Origin: Deltaproteobacteria bacterium
GTDB taxonomy: Bacteria; Myxococcota_A; UBA796; UBA2385
Length of the DNA stretch: 7,075 nt
Assembly: GCA_947462115.1 (NCBI GenBank)
Contig: CANHON010000244.1
Coordinates: 1-7,075, forward strand
Direction of reading: 5' to 3'
Positions 1 through 5,477 of this stretch are shown in pieces. The translations under genes and the position numbers were made by a program. Under the pieces are notes generated by a model, which searched no databases, had not been told where the DNA came from, and saw only the letters and a list, made by a program, of their open reading frames with translations. Each line of letters starts with the position of its first letter. The first letter of the stretch is position 1.

Positions 1-527
1 AGGCCCTCGAGCACCGACAGGTCGCGGGCCAGCACCGCCTGGTGCGAGGCCAAGGCGCGGTCGTTCTGCAGGTCGATGCTCGGCGTGTCGATGCCCACCA
101 AAATAACGCCGCAGTCGGCCAAGTGGTGCACCAGCTCCGGCGAGAGGGCCGCGAAGTCTTCGTTCCAGGCCTCGGGGTCGGGGAAGGTGCCGGTGCGGAG
201 CAGCAGGCGGGGCGCACGGGGCGCGCTCGGCAGATCGGACGGCAAGATCCGAGCGCCGCGGGCCACCTCCACCCGCATCAGCTCGCAGGGGCCGAGGTAA
301 GGCCGCAGGTCACGGTCGGCGATGCCCGGCGCGCCGGCCCCGTAGTGGCTGGGGGCGTCGGCGTGAGCGCCGAGGTGCACGGTGCTCTCGATGGTGGACA
401 GGTCGAGGTTGGCGCCCTCATCGATGCGGCACAGAAAGCGCTGCGAGAACGGCGTGTCACCCGGCCAGACCGCGAGGCGCGGGCTGATGCGCGGGCTCAG
501 GTCGTAGATGCGGCCGGGCGCGCTCAC
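1..527 (-). CDS. kynB: Kynurenine formamidase (arylformamidase, cyclase family), 3' end cut by window
   Basis: Hydrolyses N-formyl-L-kynurenine to kynurenine and formate, the second step of tryptophan breakdown by the kynurenine pathway; the enzyme is cytoplasmic and metal-dependent. The visible 175 residues begin with the family's opening (IYDLSPRISP, then WPGDTPF at 21-27) and carry the metal-binding signature HLGAHADAPSHY, with H51, H55, D57 and H61. A second ligand pair expected in bacterial KynB is visible as H162 and E174, just before the cut. Family members are about 205-215 residues, so roughly 35 C-terminal residues lie beyond the left edge. The GTG start at 527-525 overlaps the TGA of the preceding fusion gene (GTGA) and puts the first conserved motif near residue 7. 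No clear Shine-Dalgarno precedes it, so translational coupling is likely. Another cyclase-family hydrolase is possible, but the motif match is specific to KynB. Confidence 0.88.
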   Translation of the reverse strand, partial: MSAPGRIYDLSPRISPRLAVWPGDTPFSQRFLCRIDEGANLDLSTIESTVHLGAHADAPSHYGAGAPGIADRDLRPYLGPCELMRVEVARGARILPSDLPSAPRAPRLLLRTGTFPDPEAWNEDFAALSPELVHHLADCGVILVGIDTPSIDLQNDRALASHQAVLARDLSVLEG

Positions 528-2050
528 GCTGGGCCCCGCGCCGCCGCCAAGACCTTGAATTCCACCGCGATCGGCGTCGGCAGCGCCCGGATGGCCAGCG
601 TGGTGCGGGTGGCGCCGATGGGCCCAAAAACCTCGTTGTAGACCTCGTTGTAGCCGGCGAAGTCGCGGTCCATGTCCACGAGGAACACGGTCACGTCCAG
701 CACGTCCGACAGCTCGCTGCCCGAGGCCACCAGCACCCGGCGCACGTTCTCGATGACCGCCCGGGTCTGGGCCCGGATGTCGTAGTCGAGCGGGCGGCCC
801 TCGGCGTCGCGGATCGGCCCGCCGGGGATCGCATTGGTCCCCGGCTGCCGCGGCCCGACCCCCGAGAGGTACAGCAGCTCGCCGACCCGGCGGGCGTGGG
901 GGTAGGCCCCGACCGGCTTGGGCGCCGTCTCGGTGGAGATGGCGGCGGTCGCGATCGACTGGGTCGCGATCGACTGGGTCGAGACCGGAGCCGCGGCGGC
1001 CACCGGCGCTGGCGGAGCGACAGCCGGGCGGCTGGTCGTCGGGATCGGCTTCGCTGGCGCTATTTTCGAAGAAGCTGGCACAGGGGCCGGCGCCGGGGGA
1101 GCCGCGGCGGCGGTCGGGGCCGGGCCGCCCGAGAGCACCCCGCGGTCGCCCCGGAACACGTCCACGTCGTCCTCGTCGAACTCCAGCTGGGCGGCGGCCG
1201 TGGCGTCGGGCCGCAGGGCGACGATCGCGCAGCCCGCGCCTTGAACGCCGGCATAGGCCAGCACATCGCCCCGGTAGCCGTTGTGCTGCCCGGCCACCGC
1301 GGCCAGCCACCACACGCCCTTGAGCTTGGCGTCGGCGCGCGCCTGGCCGGCGAAGCTGCGGGCGAGCTGGCTCACGTCTTCGAGGCGGCCCTCGGCGAAC
1401 AGCTCGAGCAGCTTGTGGTTCCACTCGTCGTCTTGGCGCGAGCTGACGCGATCTTGGTCGAAGGGCACCGGCCGGGCGAACACCCGGCTCGTGAGGTTGC
1501 TCACCGCCACCACCACCACCCGCTTGCCCGAGGCGACAATGGCGTCGCCCACCGCCTTTCCGAGCACGATGGTCTCGGCGCGGTCGGCGTAGACGTTGCA
1601 GGAGACGATGGCGGCGGGGAGGGCGTCCTCGGGGTCGAGCAGGCGCTTGGCGACGAGGGTGCCAGTGTCGATCGGAAAGCCCCGGTAGTTCACCGTGCGG
1701 GCGTGAAGGCCCCGGCGCCCTGCGGCGGCCACCACGGCCTCGGTGAAGGGCACATCGACCGGGAAGCTGTAGGGGATGCTGCCGAGCGCGTGGAATTCTT
1801 CGTCCACGTGGGTCCAGGTGGGGCGCGGGTCTCCTTGGAGCAGGTGGCCCAAGATGCTGTGCCAGGCCACGCTGTAAATGACGATGAGGTCGGGCTTCAG
1901 CTCGGCGATCCGTCGACGGGCCTCGGCGTAGCCCGCGGCCAAGGCGGCCACGCCGGGGCTCGCGTCGGGGCAGAGCAGCGGGTGGGGCATGCGGGGCAGG
2001 AGCAGGGCCAGCTCGACGCGACCGCCGCCAGCCGAGGGGTTCGCCGTCAT
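524..2050 (-). CDS. Fusion: 2-aminophenol-type dioxygenase alpha subunit + RidA-type 2-aminomuconate deaminase
   Basis: A 508-residue protein with two domains. Residues about 10-300 match the alpha (non-catalytic) subunit of 2-aminophenol 1,6-dioxygenase, LigB fold. The iron ligands of the partner AmnB are replaced here: H21 by R20, H70 by A62, and E259 by D240; the acid-base H203 aligns with S188. Residues about 308-378 form an Ala/Pro/Thr/Ser-rich linker. Residues about 379-508 are a YjgF/RidA domain resembling NbaF-type 2-aminomuconate deaminase (DIRAQTRAVIENVRRVL at 424-440, YNEVYNEVFG at 467-476). R482 and E497 align with E. coli RidA R105 and E120. Deaminases of this type convert 2-aminomuconate to 4-oxalocrotonate and ammonia. 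The ATG at 2050 overlaps the amnB stop (ATGA) and has GGAGG 4 nt upstream; an open-frame extension upstream of it is only a shadow of amnB. The frame runs unbroken through the linker with no convincing internal start. Each domain is clear; function of the joined protein is inferred. Confidence 0.88.
   Translation of the reverse strand: MTANPSAGGGRVELALLLPRMPHPLLCPDASPGVAALAAGYAEARRRIAELKPDLIVIYSVAWHSILGHLLQGDPRPTWTHVDEEFHALGSIPYSFPVDVPFTEAVVAAAGRRGLHARTVNYRGFPIDTGTLVAKRLLDPEDALPAAIVSCNVYADRAETIVLGKAVGDAIVASGKRVVVVAVSNLTSRVFARPVPFDQDRVSSRQDDEWNHKLLELFAEGRLEDVSQLARSFAGQARADAKLKGVWWLAAVAGQHNGYRGDVLAYAGVQGAGCAIVALRPDATAAAQLEFDEDDVDVFRGDRGVLSGGPAPTAAAAPPAPAPVPASSKIAPAKPIPTTSRPAVAPPAPVAAAAPVSTQSIATQSIATAAISTETAPKPVGAYPHARRVGELLYLSGVGPRQPGTNAIPGGPIRDAEGRPLDYDIRAQTRAVIENVRRVLVASGSELSDVLDVTVFLVDMDRDFAGYNEVYNEVFGPIGATRTTLAIRALPTPIAVEFKVLAAARGPA
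917..1129 (-). other. Ala/Pro-rich interdomain linker of the dioxygenase-alpha/deaminase fusion
   Basis: Codes for residues about 308-378 of the fusion protein. The segment is rich in Ala, Pro, Ser and Thr, with runs such as PPAPAPVPASS, and has no recognisable fold, so it is probably a flexible tether between two folded domains. It ends at GAYPHARR, where RidA homology begins. It holds one short perfect tandem repeat (TQSIA twice). Domain limits are by eye, give or take about 10 residues. Confidence 0.75.
948..977 (-). repeat. Perfect 15-bp tandem repeat, two copies, in the linker
   Basis: The plus-strand unit GTCGCGATCGACTGG occurs at 948-962 and again at 963-977, followed by a decayed start of a third copy (GTCGAGACC). 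The unit length is a multiple of three, so copy number can change without breaking the frame. On the coding strand it gives TQSIA repeated. Its place in the linker suggests linker length grew by slippage. Confidence 0.85.
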
Positions 2051-2961
2051 TTGGCCTCCACGGGGGGCACCCAGCCGACGATGGCGTTGCCCGTGCCGAT
2101 GACCGTGCCGTAGCCGTAGAGCTCGCCGGGGTACTCGGGGAAGCCCAGCGCCGAGAGCAGCCAGGTGAGGCTGCCGTCTTTGCACTCGGAGATGGCTCCG
2201 TCAATAAAATCAGGCATCTCTGCGATGAGCTGCCGGGTCTTGCCGGCGCGCATGAGCCCGATGACCCGCATGTCCCACAGGTATTGGCCGTGGTGGTAGA
2301 TGTGCTCGTGGCTCATGTCTTCGGGGATGGCCGGCTCTTCGGTGAAGTGGCGGTGGCTCAGGCTGTTGCTGGCGAGCACCAGGGCGCGGCGGCCGGTCTT
2401 CTCGATGGCGCGGCGGGTGGCCTCGCCCAAGCGCACCTGAAGCTGCTCCCCCACTTCGTTCCCGAAGTCAAAGTGCGCCCGGTTGGACGAGAGCACGACG
2501 ATGGGCAGGTCCCAGGCCGGGCGGCTCAGGTGGCAGGAGATGATGGCGCCGTAGTCGACCCGAAAGTCCGGGTTGCGCATGGCCTGCATCTCGAGGCCCG
2601 CGGCCCGGCCCTCTTCGAGGATGGCCTCAGCCAGCGCCACATCGACCCGAAGGTCGTAGGTGTACCGAAAGAGGTGCGGGAAGATCGGGTCCACCGACAG
2701 GCCCTTGAACTCCGGCACGGCGAGCACGTGGGTGCCCTGCGTGGTCTTCCAGTGCGGGCTGTGCACGACAATGACGTCGAACACCTTGTTCTCGTAGTCG
2801 CGCCGCAGCCGCTCATAGCCCCAGCGCAGCACCTCCCAGCCGCACTCGGCGCGGGGCTCGTTCTGGGGCGGGTTCTCGGCGTAGACCAGGTGCGGCGGGT
2901 GCGGGGCCAGCACACCGGCGACGATGCGGCCCGGCGGGGCAGCGGTGGGCGGGGCAGACAT
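2047..2961 (-). CDS. amnB: 2-aminophenol 1,6-dioxygenase-type catalytic (beta) subunit, LigB extradiol family
   Basis: A 304-residue class III extradiol dioxygenase subunit, close to the roughly 305-residue length of AmnB. The family uses non-haem Fe(II) and O2 to open the ring of 2-aminophenol, giving 2-aminomuconate 6-semialdehyde. Visible iron ligands are H21 (in APHPPHLVY), H70 (in HSPHW) and E259 (in FIDGAISECK). H203 in SNSLSHRHF matches the acid-base histidine. Other family blocks are NPPQNEPR near 30-37, SVDPIFP near 89-95, MRNPDFRVDYG near 128-138 and YGTVIGTGNA near 284-293. The ATG at 2961 is chosen because GGAGG lies 4 nt upstream; a GTG at 3000 would only add a low-complexity tail. 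The gene overlaps by 4 bp the fusion gene that carries its alpha partner. Adjacent kynB raises the alternative that the substrate is 3-hydroxyanthranilate; sequence alone does not settle this. Confidence 0.92.
   Translation of the reverse strand: MSAPPTAAPPGRIVAGVLAPHPPHLVYAENPPQNEPRAECGWEVLRWGYERLRRDYENKVFDVIVVHSPHWKTTQGTHVLAVPEFKGLSVDPIFPHLFRYTYDLRVDVALAEAILEEGRAAGLEMQAMRNPDFRVDYGAIISCHLSRPAWDLPIVVLSSNRAHFDFGNEVGEQLQVRLGEATRRAIEKTGRRALVLASNSLSHRHFTEEPAIPEDMSHEHIYHHGQYLWDMRVIGLMRAGKTRQLIAEMPDFIDGAISECKDGSLTWLLSALGFPEYPGELYGYGTVIGTGNAIVGWVPPVEAK
2055..2059 (-). promoter_or_regulatory. Shine-Dalgarno GGAGG of the fusion gene
   Basis: The coding strand reads GGAGG, 4 nt before the ATG at 2050-2048. 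The site lies inside the last codons of amnB. It fixes the fusion start at 2050 and excludes an upstream open-frame extension of 45 residues that overlaps amnB and is Arg/His-rich, as antisense or out-of-frame GC-rich translations are. Confidence 0.75.
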
Positions 2962-2965
2962 CGAT

Positions 2966-2970
2966 CCTCC
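2966..2970 (-). promoter_or_regulatory. amnB: Shine-Dalgarno GGAGG of amnB
   Basis: GGAGG on the coding strand, 4 nt before the ATG at 2961-2959. It decides between this start and the in-frame GTG at 3000, which has no comparable site. Confidence 0.75.
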
Positions 2971-3048
2971 GGCCGAAGGGGGGCGGCGCGAGGCTACCAC
3001 CGCCCGCCCGCTCCGCCGACCGACCCGCCGAGCTTGACGTGGCCTGCG

Positions 3049-3903
3049 CTATTTTCCCGCTTCGGCCTGGGCAAAGGGCTTGGCGCCGGGCGGCCCGAAG
3101 ATCACCTTGAGCGCCGGCAGCAGCCCGCCGGCGGCCACCGCGTCGCGGGCCAAGGTCAGGGGCTCCTCAAAGGCGATGATCAGCGGGTTGTAGCTGCGCA
3201 TCGGCCGGACGGTGCCGTAGTCCACCGGCCCATCTTCGGCGGTGAACGTGCCGAACAGCCGATCCCAGATGATGAAGATGCCGGCGTAGTTGCGATCGAG
3301 GTGCTGGGGGCTGCGGCCGTGGTGCACCCGGTGGTGGCTGGCGGTGTTGAACACGAGGCCGAGCGGGCCGGAGCGCCCGCCGAGCTCGGTGTGCAGCCCG
3401 AACTGGTAGAGCAGCGAGATGGCGTGCTGCAGCAGGATCATCTCGACCGGCACGCCGAGCAGGGCGATGGGCCCCCAGAACAGCGGCTGGTAGAACATCT
3501 CGCCCCAGCTCTGGCGGAGCGCCGTGCTCAGGTTGTAGTGCTCGCTGCTGTGGTGGGTGTGGTGGGCCGCCCAGAACAGCCGCACCACGTGGCCCGCCCG
3601 GTGGAACCAGTAGAAGGTGAAGTCGTCGGCGAACAGCAGGCACAGGTAGGCCAGCGGGCCGGGCAAGGCCGCCCAAACGTTGATGATTGGATGACCAGAC
3701 AAAAACGTATACAGCGGCACCACCACCAAAAGCCGCCAGAACACGTCAATGACCATGAAGCCCAGGCCCATCGAGATGCTGCCGAGGCTGTCCTTCCAGG
3801 TGTAGCCCTTCACGTCGCTGCGGCCGCGCACCAGCAGCGCCTCGGCGAGCATCGACAGGCTAAAGACCGGGATGGCGGCCAGGAATACGACTTCGGGGTC
3901 CAT
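3049..3903 (-). CDS. AGMO-like membrane di-iron hydroxylase (fatty acid hydroxylase/sterol desaturase superfamily)
   Basis: An integral membrane oxygenase of 284 residues with hydrophobic segments near 4-25, 44-68, 73-92 and 140-168. The eight-histidine di-iron signature is complete: H101-H105 (HRAGH), H114/H115/H117/H118 (HHTHH), and H190/H191/H194/H195 (HHRVHH). H171 in the LHTEL block is also conserved. The blocks HHSSEHYNLSTALRQS (117-132), LLYQFGLHTE (164-173), NTASHHRVHHG (186-196) and the NYAGIFIIWDRLFGTF block (205-220) resemble, from memory, alkylglycerol monooxygenase (AGMO/TMEM195), which hydroxylates the ether-bonded carbon of alkylglycerols using tetrahydrobiopterin. That makes ether lipid a better substrate guess than sterol, but many bacterial members are uncharacterised. 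The ATG at 3903 has GGAG 6 nt upstream. The gene lies 48 bp downstream of two exported lipid-binding-fold genes and 87 bp upstream of amnB. Confidence 0.87.
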   Translation of the reverse strand: MDPEVVFLAAIPVFSLSMLAEALLVRGRSDVKGYTWKDSLGSISMGLGFMVIDVFWRLLVVVPLYTFLSGHPIINVWAALPGPLAYLCLLFADDFTFYWFHRAGHVVRLFWAAHHTHHSSEHYNLSTALRQSWGEMFYQPLFWGPIALLGVPVEMILLQHAISLLYQFGLHTELGGRSGPLGLVFNTASHHRVHHGRSPQHLDRNYAGIFIIWDRLFGTFTAEDGPVDYGTVRPMRSYNPLIIAFEEPLTLARDAVAAGGLLPALKVIFGPPGAKPFAQAEAGK

Positions 3904-3951
3904 CGCGGTCTCCAGGGGTGGCGGGGGCGGAGCACCGGCGCGCGGGGCGCC

Positions 3952-4506
3952 TCAGCGGCGGGCGAGCTCGCCGAGGGTCTGGATGGCCTTGGCGTGGCAG
4001 GCCTTCCAGCCGGGCTGCACCTTGTTGAAGTAGGCCCGGCGGAACGGGAAGGGCGGGGCGGCGACCCAGGTCTTGAGCTCGACGGCGGTGCCGGCGGCGC
4101 CCAGCGGCGTCAGCGTCCAGGTCTGGATGAAGCCCTTCTTTCCGGCGTGGTCGAGGTCCACCCGCCCGGGGAAGGCCGGCTCCATGCGCGGGGCGTCGGC
4201 CCGGCTGAGCGAGGCCTGAAGGGGCCGCTGCCACGAGCCCACCGTGACCACGAGCTCAGCCTTGGCGCCCACGCCGGTCGCCGGGCTGCCCACCGCCCAG
4301 TCGGCCCCGCAATTGCCCATCCACACGGCTTGGTGCACGCGCAGATCGCTGAGCTGGGCGAACAGCACGTCGGCCGGGACCGGCAGCTCGGCCTTGGCGA
4401 CGACGTCGCTGGGCGGCCAAGTCTTGGCCGAGGCGGCGGTGGGCGCGCTGAGCCCGACGACGAAAACAGCGCTGAGCAAACCAAACAGGGGGCGAAGGCG
4501 GATCAT
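3952..4506 (-). CDS. Exported SRPBCC/START-like protein (polyketide cyclase-type fold)
   Basis: A 184-residue protein with a clear Sec signal peptide: basic start MIRLR, hydrophobic core about 7-20, and probable cleavage after A27 (TAASA then KTW). The mature part has SRPBCC-fold character: an opening strand with a VPADVLFAQLSDL helix (42-54), a central GVGAKAELVVTVG strand pair (78-90), the strand FIQTWTLTPLGAAGTAVELK (126-145), and a long final helix (about 164-182). This superfamily binds hydrophobic ligands in a deep cavity; no catalytic residues can be named. The ATG at 4506 has GGAG 5 nt upstream and overlaps the stop of the preceding START gene (ATGA), so the two are probably co-translated. 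A longer open frame extends upstream but is an out-of-frame shadow of that gene. The ligand is unknown; a lipid is suggested by the neighbouring membrane hydroxylase. Confidence 0.75.
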   Translation of the reverse strand: MIRLRPLFGLLSAVFVVGLSAPTAASAKTWPPSDVVAKAELPVPADVLFAQLSDLRVHQAVWMGNCGADWAVGSPATGVGAKAELVVTVGSWQRPLQASLSRADAPRMEPAFPGRVDLDHAGKKGFIQTWTLTPLGAAGTAVELKTWVAAPPFPFRRAYFNKVQPGWKACHAKAIQTLGELARR

Positions 4507-5282
4507 CTTGGCTCCGAAGGGGCGGCGGCGCGGGCGGCGCGCACAAAACTCATCATGTTGTCGGGCAGGGTGTGGGCCGAGAGCGCGCGGGCCACGCTGT
4601 CGGGCACGCTGCCGCCGGGGTCCGACACGGTCGTATACACGAGGGTGGCGCCGCCGCCGGCCTCGGGCACGAGCTCCCAGCAGCCGTGGCTCATCGGCAC
4701 CTCGGTGGCGGCGGGGTAGCGCCCGAGGATGCCCGCGCGCACCTCCGCGGCCTCGCCCGCGCGCACCACGCTCCAGCAGCGGCGGTGGTGGCCGGCCTGG
4801 CCGCCCAGGTCGCGCTCCTCGAGCGCGTCGGCGATCCAGAAGCGCTGGGCGCTGGCCACGAGCGGCGGCGGCTTCATCACCTGATAGAACTGGCTGCTGC
4901 TGCCTTTTCGCCACACCGTCTTGGACTCCGCCAGCGCGCTGCCCACCGCATGGTGGCCGTCGATGCGGTTGATCACCCGCCACAGCGTCGCGGGATCAAC
5001 GTCTGTGGGCACCTTCAGCACGCCCTTGAAGGCGGTGTGCGGCAGGCTGCTGAGCGCCCGGGCGTAGACCGTCACCGGCGGATCGTCGCCCTGCTCCCGG
5101 AGCGCCCAGCCCGACGCCTTTCTCAGCTCGGCGTGCACCGCGCTGTCGAGCCCAGCCGCCGCCGGCCGCGCGAGCCCCGCGCCGAGCAGCAGCCCCACCA
5201 GCCCTGCACACCCAAAATGACGCGCCCAGGCCCAACCAGCGGGCGGAGCGGGGAGCGGGCGGGCAGGGCAGCGCGGGCGCAA
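4503..5282 (-). CDS. Exported START-domain (StAR-related lipid-transfer-like) protein
   Basis: A 259-residue protein with a signal peptide (basic and proline-rich to residue 22, hydrophobic core about 23-38, probable cleavage after A43 in RPAAA-GLD) and a START-like domain at about 68-250. Supporting blocks are FKGVLKVPTDVDPATLWRVI (85-104), VWRKGSSSQFYQVMKPP (123-139), the DLGGQAGHHRRCWSVV segment (158-173), and the typical ending WELVPEAGGGATLVYTTVSD (202-221), PGG.VPDSV (222-230) and the terminal helix. START domains bind one lipid or sterol molecule in a hydrophobic tunnel. The start is taken as TTG at 5282-5280 because GGAGG sits 5 nt upstream and it yields a sensible signal peptide. In-frame GTG at 5315 and TTG at 5294 are alternatives without a good site. 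It is the first gene of the minus-strand run and overlaps the next by 4 bp. Confidence 0.75.
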   Translation of the reverse strand: MRPRCPARPLPAPPAGWAWARHFGCAGLVGLLLGAGLARPAAAGLDSAVHAELRKASGWALREQGDDPPVTVYARALSSLPHTAFKGVLKVPTDVDPATLWRVINRIDGHHAVGSALAESKTVWRKGSSSQFYQVMKPPPLVASAQRFWIADALEERDLGGQAGHHRRCWSVVRAGEAAEVRAGILGRYPAATEVPMSHGCWELVPEAGGGATLVYTTVSDPGGSVPDSVARALSAHTLPDNMMSFVRAARAAAPSEPR

Positions 5283-5287
5283 GTGAA

Positions 5288-5292
5288 CCTCC
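5288..5292 (-). promoter_or_regulatory. Shine-Dalgarno GGAGG before a TTG start
   Basis: GGAGG on the coding strand, 5 nt before TTG at 5282-5280. It is the reason for choosing a rare TTG start for the START-domain gene. No ATG lies in frame between here and the mature domain, and the only other nearby in-frame starts lack a site. Confidence 0.6.
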
Positions 5293-5396
5293 AAGGGCGG
5301 AGCCGACGGTAGCACGGGCCTGGCGCGGCCGCGGGGGCGGCGACGCGCTTCGCTGACGACCGAGCGCGAGGTGACCCCGATGAGCCGCGGGGGGCC

Positions 5397-5426
5397 TTGC
5401 CGTGGCCACGAAGCTCTGCCTATGGT
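5397..5426 (+). promoter_or_regulatory. Candidate sigma70-like promoter of the M14 peptidase gene
   Basis: TTGCCG at 5397-5402 and TATGGT at 5421-5426 are separated by 18 bp; each matches four of six positions of the E. coli consensus. Transcription would begin near 5433, leaving a leader of about 45 nt. It lies in the 195-bp region (5283-5477) between divergent genes. In a genome this GC-rich a TATGGT is less likely by chance, but this remains a visual match only. I saw no equally good candidate for the minus-strand run. Confidence 0.35.
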
Positions 5427-5477
5427 CTTCCGCCGCCGAACCGCGTCCCGACGTCCCGCCCGCAAAGGAAACGGCCC

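Noticed and set aside
917..1129. Possibility that the fusion is really two genes with an internal start for the deaminase
   Set aside because: The frame is continuous, no stop occurs, and the only in-frame GTG I found in the linker (near residue 324) has no Shine-Dalgarno and lies about 55 residues before the domain.
896..2113. 405-residue open frame on the plus strand
   Set aside because: Antisense shadow of the fusion gene, dominated by Arg/Gly/His runs, whereas the minus strand gives recognisable LigB and RidA domains.
2962..3000. Alternative GTG start at 3000 for amnB adding 13 residues
   Set aside because: The ATG at 2961 has GGAGG at ideal spacing, and the added residues are low-complexity with no counterpart in known AmnB.
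2981..3005. GGGCGG/CCGCCC inverted repeat between the AGMO-like gene and amnB, considered as a terminator
   Set aside because: A six-base GC-only stem with a 13-nt loop and no T-tract on the coding strand is common by chance in DNA this GC-rich.
2284..4719. 811-residue open frame on the plus strand
   Set aside because: It lies antisense to amnB, the AGMO-like gene and both lipid-binding genes, crosses their boundaries, and translates to Gly/Arg/His/Val-rich sequence with no family resemblance. Long antisense frames are expected at this GC content.
5300..5330. Possible extended -10 (TGCTACCGT on the minus strand) for the START gene run
   Set aside because: Only three of six -10 positions match and no -35 element lies at a suitable distance.
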